A stretch of 40,735 nt of DNA from an uncultured Eubacterium sp. (GCA_945939115.1 CAMEVC010000023.1:1-40735); one strand, 5' to 3'; positions 1 to 8,721 are shown, counted from the first letter of the stretch. Program-made: numbers and translations. The notes: a model not told the origin generated them from the letters alone.

Positions 1-2
1 AC

Positions 3-101
3 AGGTTATCACAGTGGGTACACAAAAAGACCATACAGAAGGCAATAGAAAGTTACAGGATTACAGATGAGCAGAAAGAATATTTAAGAAGTTTGAAATA
101 G
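3..101 (+). CDS. C-terminal end of an unidentified protein (cut by window edge)
   Basis: One open frame runs from the window edge to a TAG stop at 99-101. It encodes about 32 charged residues ending ITDEQKEYLRSLK, which look like an amphipathic helical C-terminus. The other two frames hit stops earlier. Too little is visible to name a family. It sits directly upstream of the phosphate-responsive promoter of the pst operon, but it ends before that promoter. Confidence 0.4.
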   Translation, partial: RLSQWVHKKTIQKAIESYRITDEQKEYLRSLK

Positions 102-120
102 AATTAAGACATTAAAGCAA

Positions 121-171
121 TTTAAATACATTTTACAAAAACTTTACACCGGTAAGGTAATGCATTTTACA
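121..171 (+). promoter_or_regulatory. PhoP box and promoter of the pst operon
   Basis: TTTAAA (121), TTTACA (132) and TTTACA (143) lie exactly 11 bp apart, with a fourth TTTACA at 166. Repeats of the TT(A/T/C)ACA type with 11-bp period are the known binding pattern of the response regulator PhoP in Firmicutes. A -10-like GGTAAT at 156-161 puts the transcription start near 168, so the boxes cover about -47 to -20, as in Bacillus Pho promoters. The same 11-11-23 spacing recurs in front of the ppk1 remnant at 21638, which strongly supports the call. No phoP/phoR genes are in the window. Confidence 0.75.
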
Positions 172-187
172 AATGATTGTTAACATA

Positions 188-222
188 CCCTCTGCAAGCA
201 GATGCAGAGGGTTTTCTTTTTT
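188..222 (+). terminator. Intrinsic terminator between the PhoP box and pstS
   Basis: CCCTCTGC (188-195) pairs perfectly with GCAGAGGG (204-211) around an 8-nt loop, followed by a T-rich tail. It may end transcription of the upstream gene that stops at 101. However, it lies about 20 nt downstream of the predicted Pho-regulated start, so it would also sit in the pst leader as an attenuator. Confidence 0.8.
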
Positions 223-327
223 ATGCGACCAAGCATGCACATATCATTCTAATCACATATTGATTAAAGCCCCATGAAAATCTTCTGCGGAAGCCTGTAA
301 TAAAAAATGAGGAAGGTAACGAAAGTT

Positions 328-1197
328 ATGAGAAAAAGTATTAAGAAATTACTTGCTGTGGCTTTGACAGCAACATTAGGTCTTGCAACATTAGCTGGAT
401 GCGGAGCCGGTTCGTCTTCAAGTGGTTCTTCAGACGATGGAAGCAAGAGCGGTAAGGAGCTTTCAGGAAAAATTCAGTTGGCTGGAAGTACATCAATGGA
501 GAAGATGTGTGGAGCTCTTATGGAAGCGTTTATGGAGAAGTATCCAAACATCACAGTAACAACAGAATATACAGGTTCAGGTGCAGGTATTGAGTCAGTT
601 ACTTCAGGTTCAGTTGATATCGGTAATGCATCAAGAGCATTATCAGATAAAGAGAAGTCTGCAGGTATTGAGGAAAATATTGTAGCCATTGATGGTATCG
701 CAATGATTACAGATAAGAACAACAAGGTTACTAATGTAACAAAGCAGCAACTCACAGATATTTACACAGGGAAGATTACTAACTGGAAGGATCTTGGTGG
801 AGCTGATGAAGCAATTGTTGTAATCGGAAGAGAGAGCGCATCTGGTACAAGAGGAGCATTTGAGGAACTTTTAAGTGTTAAAGATAAATGTGCATATGCA
901 CAGGAACTTGATTCAACAGGTGCGGTACTTGCTAAGGTAGCAGCTACTCCTGGTGCAATTGGTTATGTTTCATTAGATGTTGTAGATAAGACAGTAATAG
1001 CATTAAAGTTTGACGGCGTTGAGGCAACAGAGGCTAACATCAAGGCTGGTAAGTATTTACTTTCTCGTCCATTTGTAATGGCGACAAAGGGTGCTGTATC
1101 ATCACAGAACGAATTAGTTCAGGAATGGTTCAACTTTGTTAAATCTGAGGATGGTAAGAAGGTAATCAAGGGAGTAGGTTTAATCCTTCCAGACTAA
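328..1197 (+). CDS. pstS: Phosphate ABC transporter substrate-binding lipoprotein PstS
   Basis: Extracellular phosphate-binding lipoprotein that delivers phosphate to PstCA. The N-terminus is a lipoprotein signal: a Lys-rich start, a hydrophobic stretch and the lipobox LAGC at about residues 22-25, then a Ser/Gly-rich linker. The body has PBP-II features typical of PstS: the early GSTSMEK phosphate loop, TGSGAGIE and the GRESASGTRGAFEE segment. The ATG at 328 is preferred because GAGGAAGG (309-316) lies 11 nt upstream; an in-frame ATG at 307 would add seven residues and put that ribosome site inside the gene. At about 289 residues it is normal for clostridial PstS. It is first in the pst operon and separated from pstC by a 138-nt gap with a strong hairpin. 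Confidence 0.95.
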   Translation: MRKSIKKLLAVALTATLGLATLAGCGAGSSSSGSSDDGSKSGKELSGKIQLAGSTSMEKMCGALMEAFMEKYPNITVTTEYTGSGAGIESVTSGSVDIGNASRALSDKEKSAGIEENIVAIDGIAMITDKNNKVTNVTKQQLTDIYTGKITNWKDLGGADEAIVVIGRESASGTRGAFEELLSVKDKCAYAQELDSTGAVLAKVAATPGAIGYVSLDVVDKTVIALKFDGVEATEANIKAGKYLLSRPFVMATKGAVSSQNELVQEWFNFVKSEDGKKVIKGVGLILPD

Positions 1198-1216
1198 TTT
1201 TACATAAGACAAACAG

Positions 1217-1294
1217 ATTCCCGGCTTAATGAAACATGAAATAATTAACCTGATTAATTCTGGCGTGATTGTAAATGTTTCAAAAGCCGGGAAT
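1217..1294 (+). promoter_or_regulatory. Long hairpin in the pstS-pstC intergenic region
   Basis: ATTCCCGGCTT (1217-1227) pairs with AAGCCGGGAAT (1284-1294), and TGAAACAT (1230-1237) pairs with ATGTTTCA (1275-1282). This gives 19 base pairs interrupted only by a 2x1 internal loop. No U-tract follows, so it is not a normal terminator. In other Firmicutes the pst transcript is processed after pstS so that the binding protein is made in excess; this structure is well placed to stabilise the pstS mRNA in that way (inference). Confidence 0.75.
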
Positions 1295-1335
1295 GAATGC
1301 TCTATAAATATAGAATCTGAAATGGAGAGACTGAC

Positions 1336-2328
1336 ATGGATGAGGTTATAAATATTAATGTAAATAAAACAAAAAAAGAAACTAAAGATATCACAAAGAT
1401 GGTCAATGGTTCAATTAAGAAAAATGGCAAAGCAAATCACCATAGTGAAAGTGTAGCGAAGATTATATTCTTAGTATGTGCTGTTGTAGCAATTTTTGCA
1501 GTCTGTTCCATAACAATCTATATGTTCCTCAAGGGAACAGAGAGCTTGGGAAGTGTAGGCATAGCTGATTTGTTATTTAAAACAGTATGGGCTCCGACAG
1601 CTGCATCTCCGTCATACGGTATAGTATATATTATACTTTCATCTATAGTGGGAACAACTCTTGCAATACTGCTCGGTGTACCAATCGGGCTTTTAACAGC
1701 AGTTTTTCTCACAGAAATATCAAATAAAAAACTTGCTGCAATCGTTCAGCCGGCAGTTGAGCTTCTTGCGGCAATACCTTCAGTTATATATGGACTTCTT
1801 GGATTGATGCTGCTTAATCCCCTCCTTTATAAGTTAGAAAAAATCATATTCAGGAATTCCACAACACATCAATTTACAGGAGGAGCAAACCTTCTGGCTG
1901 CCGTGCTTGTACTTGCAATCATGATTCTTCCTACAGTTATCAATATGAGTGCATCTGCAATCAGGGCAGTTCCTATGAATCTTAGGGCAACATCACTTGC
2001 TTTGGGAGCAACTAAGATACAGACAATATTCAAGGTGGTAATTCCAGCAGCCAAGTCAGGTATTATTACCGGAATAGTATTGGGGATAGGAAGAGCATTA
2101 GGAGAGGCCATGGCAATTAACATGGTAGCCGGTGGAGCGGTAAATATTCCTCTTCCATTTAATTCAGTCAGATTTCTTACAACACAGATTGTAAGTGAGA
2201 TGAGTTATGCAGAAGGTGTACACAGACAGGTTCTTTTTACAGTAGGACTGGTTCTATACATTTTTATTATGGTTATTAATCTTATAATCACAATGTTACA
2301 GAAGAAGGGGGAGAAGAATAATGGATAA
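1336..2328 (+). CDS. pstC: Phosphate ABC transporter permease PstC
   Basis: Integral membrane half of the PstSCAB phosphate importer; it pairs with PstA to form the channel. About six membrane helices are visible after a roughly 45-residue polar N-terminus rich in Lys and Asn, longer than usual. The binding-protein-dependent permease (EAA) loop is seen as a SLALGATKIQTIFKVVIPAA-like stretch around residues 220-240, followed by GIGRALGEAMA. ATG 1336 is preceded by GGAGAG at 1324-1329. It overlaps pstA by 8 nt, indicating coupled translation. Confidence 0.95.
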   Translation: MDEVININVNKTKKETKDITKMVNGSIKKNGKANHHSESVAKIIFLVCAVVAIFAVCSITIYMFLKGTESLGSVGIADLLFKTVWAPTAASPSYGIVYIILSSIVGTTLAILLGVPIGLLTAVFLTEISNKKLAAIVQPAVELLAAIPSVIYGLLGLMLLNPLLYKLEKIIFRNSTTHQFTGGANLLAAVLVLAIMILPTVINMSASAIRAVPMNLRATSLALGATKIQTIFKVVIPAAKSGIITGIVLGIGRALGEAMAINMVAGGAVNIPLPFNSVRFLTTQIVSEMSYAEGVHRQVLFTVGLVLYIFIMVINLIITMLQKKGEKNNG

Positions 2329-3181
2329 TCTTAAAGCAAGAAAAAGACATCCGGAAGAAATTGCAGTATACACGGGAATATATATGTGTGCAGCATTTTC
2401 AGTTCTCCTGCTTGTTGGAATTATTGTTTACGTATTTGCTAAGGGTGCAGGGAGAGTGAACTGGGCATTCCTTACCGGAGTCACATCAATACTGCATGGT
2501 ACAGTTGGAATTGCAGGTAATATCCTGAATACATTGATAATAATTTTTCTTACTATGATAATTACAACGCCAATCGGTGTGGGAGCTGCTATTTATTTAA
2601 ATGAATATGCCAAACCGGGAAAGCTTGTTACACTTATTATATTTGCAACAGAGACACTTGCAGGAATTCCGTCTATCATATTCGGATTGTTTGGAATGCT
2701 TTTCTTTGGACAGTTGTGCCACATGGGGTATTCCCTTCTTACAGGTTCGCTTACGCTCACCCTGATGGTGCTTCCTCTTGTTACGAGAAATACCCAGGAA
2801 GCATTAAAGACTGTGCCGGACAGCTTTAGGACAGGAGCTGTAGGCCTTGGCGCAGGCAAATGGTACACAATCAGGACAATTCTTCTTCCTTCTGCAATGC
2901 CAGGTATTGTGACAGGCGTGATTCTCGCTATAGGAAGAATTATCGGAGAGTCGGCGGCATTGCTGTTCACGGCAGGAAGTGCCCATCTTCTGCCTAAGAC
3001 CTTTGATGCATTTCTTGAGAAAATATTTAATTCGGGCGGAACACTTACAATCCAGCTTTACTTAAGCGCAAGTAAGGGAGAATTTGAAGTGGCCTTTGGT
3101 ATAGCGGTTGTACTTCTTATAGTTGTACTGATTATTAATCTTGCTACAAAGAGATTGGCAAAGAAGCTTGAAAAGCATTAA
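2321..3181 (+). CDS. pstA: Phosphate ABC transporter permease PstA
   Basis: Second membrane subunit of the phosphate importer, 286 residues with about six helices. The EAA coupling loop reads [20 protein letters not shown] at about residues 173-192 and is followed by [11 protein letters not shown], the classic PstA signature. It starts inside the end of pstC with a GGGGGAGAA ribosome site within pstC, and is followed by pstB after 11 nt. The order pstS-C-A-B-phoU is the standard one. Confidence 0.95.
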   Translation: MDNLKARKRHPEEIAVYTGIYMCAAFSVLLLVGIIVYVFAKGAGRVNWAFLTGVTSILHGTVGIAGNILNTLIIIFLTMIITTPIGVGAAIYLNEYAKPGKLVTLIIFATETLAGIPSIIFGLFGMLFFGQLCHMGYSLLTGSLTLTLMVLPLVTRNTQEALKTVPDSFRTGAVGLGAGKWYTIRTILLPSAMPGIVTGVILAIGRIIGESAALLFTAGSAHLLPKTFDAFLEKIFNSGGTLTIQLYLSASKGEFEVAFGIAVVLLIVVLIINLATKRLAKKLEKH

Positions 3182-3192
3182 TTGGAGGAATA

Positions 3193-3957
3193 ATGATGAG
3201 CAATCCTATTAAAGTAAAAGTAGAAAATCTTAATCTGTATTACGGAGACAATCATGCTCTTAAGGATGTAAGTATGGATATACAGGAGAATTCAGTTACA
3301 GCGTTTATAGGGCCATCCGGATGTGGAAAGTCAACATTTTTAAAGACATTAAACCGTATGAATGATCTTGTAGACAATGTAAGAATTGATGGAAAAGTTC
3401 TCCTTGATGGGGAAGATATATATGAGCAGGGAGTTGATACCACTATTCTTAGAAAAAAGGTGGGAATGGTATTCCAGCAGCCTAATCCATTTCCTATGAG
3501 CATATATGATAATATTGCGTATGGTCCAAGAGTACATGGAATTAAAGATAAGAAAAGACTTGACCAGATAGTAGAGGAAAGTCTCAGGGGTGCGGCAATC
3601 TTTGATGAGGTTAAAGACAGATTGAAAAAATCAGCCATGGGTCTCTCAGGCGGGCAGCAGCAGAGAATCTGTATTGCAAGAGCACTTGCGGTACAACCGG
3701 AAGTACTTCTTATGGATGAGCCGACATCAGCTCTCGATCCGATATCAACAGCGAAAATTGAAGAACTGATGGAAGATTTGAAGAAGAAATATACTGTAAT
3801 TGTAGTGACACACAATATGCAGCAGGCAACAAGAGTTTCAGATCAGACGGCATTTTTCCTTGTAGGTGAGATGGTAGAGTTTGGTGATACTAAGCAGATA
3901 TTCTCTTATCCGCAGGACAAGAGAACTGAGGATTATATCACAGGAAGGTTTGGATGA
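3193..3957 (+). CDS. pstB: Phosphate ABC transporter ATP-binding protein PstB
   Basis: Cytoplasmic ATPase powering phosphate import through PstCA. Walker [10 protein letters not shown] is at about residues 40-48, the signature LSGGQQQR near 150-157, Walker [13 protein letters not shown] near 172, and the H-loop [10 protein letters not shown] near 204. At 254 residues it has the normal PstB length. GGAGGA lies a few bases before ATG 3193; a second ATG directly follows it at 3196. The stop overlaps the phoU start (ATGATGA), so the two are translationally coupled. Confidence 0.97.
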   Translation: MMSNPIKVKVENLNLYYGDNHALKDVSMDIQENSVTAFIGPSGCGKSTFLKTLNRMNDLVDNVRIDGKVLLDGEDIYEQGVDTTILRKKVGMVFQQPNPFPMSIYDNIAYGPRVHGIKDKKRLDQIVEESLRGAAIFDEVKDRLKKSAMGLSGGQQQRICIARALAVQPEVLLMDEPTSALDPISTAKIEELMEDLKKKYTVIVVTHNMQQATRVSDQTAFFLVGEMVEFGDTKQIFSYPQDKRTEDYITGRFG

Positions 3958-4625
3958 TGAGAAGTAAATTTGACGAACAGCTTGATAAACTTAATAACGA
4001 GATGATGAAGATGGGTTCTGCTATTGAAGATTCAATCCGAAAAGCAGTGGATGCGTTGGTAAGACAGGATGCCGAGCTTGCAAAAAAGGTAATGGCACAG
4101 GATGAGGAGATAGACAGAGAGCAGAAGACGATTGAAGGTATATGCTTTAATCTTCTGATTCAACAGCAGCCGGTTGCAAGAGATTTAAGAACAATTACGG
4201 CTGCATTAAAAATGGTTACGGATATGGAAAGAATCGGTGACCAGGCAGCAGACATTGGGGAAATTACGATTAAACTGGCAAATCAGTCATACATAAAAAA
4301 GCTTGAGCACATAAACCAGATGGCTTCTGAAACAATGCTTATGCTAATCAGAAGTATTGAAGCCTATGTTGAGAAGGATATGGATAAAGCCAAGAAAGTA
4401 ATTGATTACGATGATGTGGTGGATGATTTGTTTGAGAAAGTAAGAGATGACCTTATTGCAATGATACATTCTGACCCGGCTAATGGAGAGCAGGCTGCAG
4501 ATTTGTTAATGGTTGCAAAGTATTTTGAGAGAATAGGAGACCATGCAACTAACATTGCAGAGTGGGTAATATTTGCTCTTAATACGAAGGGAGGTTTCGA
4601 TGAAAATGCTTCTGAACATATGTAA
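3954..4625 (+). CDS. phoU: Phosphate transport regulator PhoU
   Basis: PhoU is a helical-bundle protein that restrains phosphate import and links the Pst transporter to the PhoR/PhoP sensor. The 223-residue product shows the two tandem PhoU three-helix repeats. Each carries the metal-binding type motif: [20 protein letters not shown] in the first half and [17 protein letters not shown] near the C-terminus. Its start overlaps the pstB stop, and its last 26 nt overlap the next small gene. Confidence 0.96.
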   Translation: MMRSKFDEQLDKLNNEMMKMGSAIEDSIRKAVDALVRQDAELAKKVMAQDEEIDREQKTIEGICFNLLIQQQPVARDLRTITAALKMVTDMERIGDQAADIGEITIKLANQSYIKKLEHINQMASETMLMLIRSIEAYVEKDMDKAKKVIDYDDVVDDLFEKVRDDLIAMIHSDPANGEQAADLLMVAKYFERIGDHATNIAEWVIFALNTKGGFDENASEHM

Positions 4626-4833
4626 AAACACTAATTTGACTGAAAGAAAATATGAGTATTTGTTTCTCTTAATTAACACTTTAGCGTGGTGTGTGATAGG
4701 CTTTGCTGTATGGACGTTTGTAAGTTTATTTGCATTAAAGGACATAGAGTGGATGGTAACGTTTGTCGGATATTTTGGACTTATTCCGGGATTTATCGGT
4801 GGGGTCATTGAGGCCTGGAGAAACGAGAGATAA
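4600..4833 (+). CDS. Small two-helix membrane protein of the pst operon
   Basis: A 77-residue protein starting at ATG 4600, behind AAGGGAGG (4587-4594) inside the end of phoU. An upstream TTG in the same frame (4573) has no ribosome site. Two hydrophobic segments are visible, at about residues 20-45 and 52-68, with a charged C-terminal tail (EAWRNER). I do not recognise a family. The 26-nt overlap with phoU and the terminator immediately after it make it the last gene of the pst transcript. Confidence 0.75.
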   Translation: MKMLLNICKNTNLTERKYEYLFLLINTLAWCVIGFAVWTFVSLFALKDIEWMVTFVGYFGLIPGFIGGVIEAWRNER

Positions 4834-4857
4834 AACTTTTAAGAAGGTGTAATAACT

Positions 4858-4893
4858 CCGCAATATGCCAGAGATGGTATGTTGCGGTTTTTT
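4858..4893 (+). terminator. Terminator of the pst operon
   Basis: CCGCAA plus the following seven bases pair with the matching arm ending TTGCGG (4882-4887), giving 13 pairs including G-U wobbles. A GAGA tetraloop caps the stem and six T follow. It ends the pstSCAB-phoU transcript. Confidence 0.9.
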
Positions 4894-4895
4894 AC

Positions 4896-4924
4896 TTGAA
4901 AAAAGTAAAAATGTATGTTATAAA
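4896..4924 (+). promoter_or_regulatory. Promoter of the three-permease ABC operon
   Basis: TTGAAA (4896-4901), a 17-bp spacer and TATAAA (4919-4924) fit a sigma-A promoter with a start near 4931. Its position shows that the long open frame beginning with a TTG at 4896 cannot start there, because that TTG is part of the -35 box. Confidence 0.7.
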
Positions 4925-4962
4925 AATATATATGTCAAATATTAGTCGGATAAATTTTATGG

Positions 4963-4990
4963 GAGGTCGGGTAATTGTATGCCCGGCCTC
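4963..4990 (+). promoter_or_regulatory. Leader hairpin before the ABC operon's first gene
   Basis: GAGGTCGGG (4963-4971) pairs with CCCGGCCTC (4982-4990), nine pairs with one G-U wobble and a 10-nt loop. It lies in the leader, about 20 nt before the start at 5010, and hides a GGGAGG that would otherwise be an upstream ribosome site. There is no U-tract, so an RNA-stability or translational role is more likely than termination. Confidence 0.5.
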
Positions 4991-5009
4991 AATGTCAGAT
5001 TGGAGATAT

Positions 5010-5762
5010 ATGAAACAGATAATATATAAAGTTTTTAAAGTAAGTATTATTGTTGCACTCGTGGCTTTGATACTATTGTTTATAGTGAATAGAATACCGG
5101 CTGGGAAGAGCCTCATAAATAATACAAAAGAAAAACTGTCAGATATCCATGACAAAACTGATGATGAAGCAGATATTGAGGCGGAGGAGTCTACAGTGTC
5201 TACAAAGGAACTATGGAATCCGGATAATGATGAAAGTTTTAATATTGTGGGTGACTTCTCGGTTACTATCTTTATGAGGAAATATGAAATAAAATCATTT
5301 ACGGTAGTTGGCAAAGAAATAACTGAAGAAATCAATGATGTGAAGATGCTCAACAGAGAAGAATATAAAAAGGATGGCAATAAACTGACAGGTGAATATT
5401 CAATTGTTAAAGTTGTATATACGATAACAGATCCATTGTGTGACCAGGAATATTCAGGAAATAGAATAACAATTGCAAATGATAATCATAAAATTGAACC
5501 GGTTAAGATGATACCATACATATATGAGCCGATTGACCCGAAACATTTTCATTATACCTTAGAGAAGAATGTCATTCAGGAATTTACTAATTATTATGTA
5601 ATACCTGATAACTATCTAGATGAATCGCAGAAATGGACTACACATATATTGATTAATCCTAATGGACTTCCAACAAATTATGACTATAGACCATCAGGAG
5701 TTACAGATTCAATGTTTTTTAAGGTGTATTTAGGCTCTTTTGAGGGAAAGCAGGTGGATTAA
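5010..5762 (+). CDS. Membrane-anchored extracytoplasmic protein of ABC operon
   Basis: About 250 residues: a short cytoplasmic start, one hydrophobic helix (residues ~7-28), an acidic linker (DDEADIEAEES) and a beta-rich extracellular domain with no cysteine motif. No family is recognised with confidence; its shape resembles DUF4352-like Gram-positive surface domains. ATG 5010 is chosen for the GGAG at 5002-5005; the longer frame reaches back into the promoter. It is followed after 2 nt by a permease gene and shares the operon with two more permeases, an ATPase and a second anchored protein. An accessory or sensor role for the exporter is likely but inferred from context only. Confidence 0.7.
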   Translation: MKQIIYKVFKVSIIVALVALILLFIVNRIPAGKSLINNTKEKLSDIHDKTDDEADIEAEESTVSTKELWNPDNDESFNIVGDFSVTIFMRKYEIKSFTVVGKEITEEINDVKMLNREEYKKDGNKLTGEYSIVKVVYTITDPLCDQEYSGNRITIANDNHKIEPVKMIPYIYEPIDPKHFHYTLEKNVIQEFTNYYVIPDNYLDESQKWTTHILINPNGLPTNYDYRPSGVTDSMFFKVYLGSFEGKQVD

Positions 5763-5764
5763 AT

Positions 5765-6583
5765 ATGTTTAAGTATGAGTTCAAGAGGGCAATTAAGACG
5801 CCTGGGTTTAAATTTGGAATTATACTGGCTACATTTGTTGCAATGGCTGATTATTTTATAAATGTACTTCCGCTGATTATATCCAATCACAGGTTATTAG
5901 AAGAGGGCAATAGTCTGTATGAGATAATTCCTCTTAACAGTTATGAAAAATGGATAGGAGGGGGAGATACCAGTATTGCAGTCGCATTTTTTCTCCTTAT
6001 ACCATTATTTGCTGCAATCCCATATGGAAATTCGTATTTTAAGGATATGAACATGGGAATGTCTAATTATATATTGTTAAAATGTAGTAAAAAGCAGTAT
6101 ATTAATGCAAAGTATCTGGCAACATTCATATCGGGTGCCATTGCAGTAGGGATTCCGCTTATTGTCAATTTTCTTGTCTGTACCATGACAATGTCAACCT
6201 TCAATCCATTTCCGGATGATGGAATGAATATGATGATGCCGAAGTCCAGCATGAGTCTATTATATTATAAGCAGCCAATGCTGTACTTTATCATATCAGT
6301 TATTATGATTATGATATACGCAGGTAGTATGGCGGTTGTTGCTATGTGTTCATCAATATACACGAGCAGGATTTATGTGGTAGATATATTTCCAATGCTA
6401 TTCTCTATTGCTGTTGTTTCATTAGGAGAGATAATAGAGAATTCAAGTGTTATGCCAATCAATTTTATCAATCCGGCATACTCATATCCAAGAATAATAT
6501 ATTACATTGTTATTGTAGGCACTGTTATTATATTTACATATGCAAATGTTATGTTATTGGGGAATATACGAAATGAAAAGTAA
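5765..6583 (+). CDS. ABC-2-type membrane protein (first permease)
   Basis: A 272-residue membrane protein with about six hydrophobic segments. An N-terminal cytoplasmic stretch (MFKYEFKRAIKTPGFKFG) leads directly into the first helix, the usual start of ABC-2 exporter permeases. A larger outside loop follows helix 1. It is the first of three consecutive membrane proteins served by one ATPase (8089). The substrate cannot be read from the sequence; bacteriocin/lantibiotic immunity and envelope-stress exporters have this look. Confidence 0.75.
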   Translation: MFKYEFKRAIKTPGFKFGIILATFVAMADYFINVLPLIISNHRLLEEGNSLYEIIPLNSYEKWIGGGDTSIAVAFFLLIPLFAAIPYGNSYFKDMNMGMSNYILLKCSKKQYINAKYLATFISGAIAVGIPLIVNFLVCTMTMSTFNPFPDDGMNMMMPKSSMSLLYYKQPMLYFIISVIMIMIYAGSMAVVAMCSSIYTSRIYVVDIFPMLFSIAVVSLGEIIENSSVMPINFINPAYSYPRIIYYIVIVGTVIIFTYANVMLLGNIRNEK

Positions 6584-7307
6584 AAGTATAAAAAAATATG
6601 CTTCTCTGTTAACTGCTCTGCTTGTCGTAAGTCTGGTGTTTGCAATGCTGGATATTTATGATTTTACAGCAAGAGTAAAGAATATGCCGCTTGATGTGTG
6701 CGTGTTTGATTATTTTACCAGAGCCTCCTCTTCAATAGTGGCGGGAATTAATTTTTATATATTTGCGGTAGTTCTGATAGTGTGTGCAGTATTTATGATA
6801 GATGAGGACTATCATTATTGTATTTTACTCAAGCGTGGAAAAAGAGGTATGTTTGTAAATCAGATTACAAAAATATTTCTTATGGCAGGAGGATTTTCAC
6901 TGGTTTTTTATGCGGCAGTATTGATTATCTCATGGAGAATAGCAGATGTTTTTTATAATTGGAATGACATTAATGGATATCTGTTTTATTCACACAAATA
7001 TATTATTGAGTTGAATCCGTATCTGTTATTACTGTTAATTTGGCTTCAGATATTTTCTTTTGCTTTAAGAGTGTTTTTGCTTTACATGAATTTGAAATGG
7101 ATTTTTTTTAAGAAGAATGAGGCGGTAATGGCGGCTATTGCCCTTATCACACTAACAATTGAAAAATTGTGTGGAAAGACAATACTTTATGTCAGTTCGG
7201 GGACAATACATTCAGGTTTAGTGTATGATATGGTGCTCATAAATGGAATTATCATTATACTGGAGATAATTCTGTTAAATGTGTTAATTAAGAAGCGGGA
7301 TATATAG
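6573..7307 (+). CDS. ABC-2-type membrane protein (second permease)
   Basis: About 244 residues with six hydrophobic segments and a Lys-rich start (MKSKSIKKYAS). The ATG at 6573 overlaps the previous stop by 11 nt and has GGGGA about 10 nt upstream; an earlier in-frame ATG at 6540 would add a segment unlike an N-terminus. It resembles the neighbouring permeases in length and layout but little in sequence, suggesting a hetero-oligomeric membrane part. Confidence 0.7.
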   Translation: MKSKSIKKYASLLTALLVVSLVFAMLDIYDFTARVKNMPLDVCVFDYFTRASSSIVAGINFYIFAVVLIVCAVFMIDEDYHYCILLKRGKRGMFVNQITKIFLMAGGFSLVFYAAVLIISWRIADVFYNWNDINGYLFYSHKYIIELNPYLLLLLIWLQIFSFALRVFLLYMNLKWIFFKKNEAVMAAIALITLTIEKLCGKTILYVSSGTIHSGLVYDMVLINGIIIILEIILLNVLIKKRDI

Positions 7308-7320
7308 TGGGGGATATTAT

Positions 7321-8085
7321 ATGGTGGAGCAGTTAAAATATGATGTCGTTTCTGGAATATGGCATCATAAGAAAAGAATGCTCATATTGGTTGCGGTAAT
7401 AATCGGAATATATATTTTTATGGCAGTCACATGCCATGGCTTTCTCACATCTCAGGAATATATAAAAATATTGTTTCGGGGGATGCCGTATACAACTGAT
7501 GAGAGAAAGTTTATATTGCCTAACGGATTGTGGCTTGCAGTAAATATTGTTCTGAGTCTGTATGTAGGAATGCTTGTAAGTGATGACCTGGATACATATG
7601 GAAAACTCCGGCTTATGAGGCTTGGAAGTAAGATAAGATGGTGGCTGTCAAAGACAATGATTATTATGATAAGTGTTGTGTTATATTATTTTCTAATTAT
7701 TGGAACAGCGGTATTATGTGGCTATATTCCAGGTCTGTTTAAGGCAGAATATGCTGTGGCGAATATAATAGGCGAGATATCATTGCATATGCTTGCTACG
7801 TACATGTTTAAGATGACAATGGTATCGTTAATGGTTAGTATGGTGCAGGCTGTGATAACCCTGATAGACTTAAAAGCTGGAATAGTAACAGTTGTAGTAT
7901 TTCTTGCGGTTGTCATGTATGATAGAACGCATACATTTCTGGGAAATTATCTTATGGTAGCAAGAATGTATGATGGTATAGGAAATACATGGACTAATAT
8001 GATGATTATTATTCTGACTATAGTGGCGGCAATATTATCAGGGATATATCTTGTAAAAAAGAAATCAACGTATATATGGAGATAG
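7321..8085 (+). CDS. ABC-2-type membrane protein (third permease)
   Basis: A 254-residue protein with about six hydrophobic segments. It starts MVEQLKYDVVSGIWHHKKR, a cytoplasmic amphipathic entry as in ABC-2 permeases, with a large outside loop after helix 1. GTGGGGG precedes ATG 7321. The gap to the ATPase gene is only 3 nt. Having three permease genes for a single ATPase is uncommon. Confidence 0.72.
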   Translation: MVEQLKYDVVSGIWHHKKRMLILVAVIIGIYIFMAVTCHGFLTSQEYIKILFRGMPYTTDERKFILPNGLWLAVNIVLSLYVGMLVSDDLDTYGKLRLMRLGSKIRWWLSKTMIIMISVVLYYFLIIGTAVLCGYIPGLFKAEYAVANIIGEISLHMLATYMFKMTMVSLMVSMVQAVITLIDLKAGIVTVVVFLAVVMYDRTHTFLGNYLMVARMYDGIGNTWTNMMIIILTIVAAILSGIYLVKKKSTYIWR

Positions 8086-8088
8086 AAT

Positions 8089-8721
8089 ATGAGTAAGATA
8101 GTTGTAGAAAATGTATCAAAAAAATTTAACAGGCAGTTAGTACTTGATAATATTAATCTTAAACTGACATCAGGGCATATCTATGGGCTTGCGGGAATAA
8201 ATGGTTCAGGGAAAACAGTTCTAATGAAGTGTATATGTGGTTTATCTACTCCTACATCAGGAAGGATTCTGATAGACGATAAGCAGGTAGGAAAGGATAT
8301 AGATTTTCCGGAAAGTATAGGGGCGCTTATTGAATCACCTGGATTTATAGAGCATTACAGTGCATATGACAATATGCAAAGCCTTGCATCAATCAGAAAG
8401 AAAACAGGTAAAGAGGAAATAAAAAGTCTGTTAGAGAAGGTTGGACTTAATCCTGATGAAAAAAAGCGCGTAAAAAAGTATTCATTAGGTATGAGGCAGA
8501 AACTTGGAATAGCAATGGCACTGTTGGATAATCCGGATATAGTAATACTGGATGAGCCATTTAATGCGTTAGATAAGAAAAGTGTGCTGAATGTTAAGGA
8601 CATTATTCTCGGTTTAAAGAGCGACAACAGACTTGTTATATTATCAAGTCATGATGGGAAACTTCTGGAAGAAGTAACTGATAAGATATATGAAATTGAA
8701 GAGGGGAAAATAATTGAATAA
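8089..8721 (+). CDS. ABC exporter ATP-binding protein
   Basis: Cytoplasmic ATPase of the operon, 210 residues and thus a minimal nucleotide-binding domain. Walker A GINGSGKT is near residues 38-45, a signature variant YSLGMRQKLGIAMAL lies near 131-145, Walker B IVILDEPFNALD near 150-161, and the H-loop reads SSHD. The YSLGM signature is typical of bacitracin/lantibiotic-resistance (BcrA/LanF-like) ATPases, which pair with ABC-2 permeases. The Walker A has KTV instead of KT(S/T). Its stop overlaps the TTG start of the next gene. Confidence 0.85.
   Translation: MSKIVVENVSKKFNRQLVLDNINLKLTSGHIYGLAGINGSGKTVLMKCICGLSTPTSGRILIDDKQVGKDIDFPESIGALIESPGFIEHYSAYDNMQSLASIRKKTGKEEIKSLLEKVGLNPDEKKRVKKYSLGMRQKLGIAMALLDNPDIVILDEPFNALDKKSVLNVKDIILGLKSDNRLVILSSHDGKLLEEVTDKIYEIEEGKIIE

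Noticed and set aside
4896-5009. Upstream extension of the first ABC-operon protein from a TTG at 4896
   Set aside because: That TTG is the -35 box of a good promoter, the ribosome site lies at 5002, and the extension reads through a leader hairpin.
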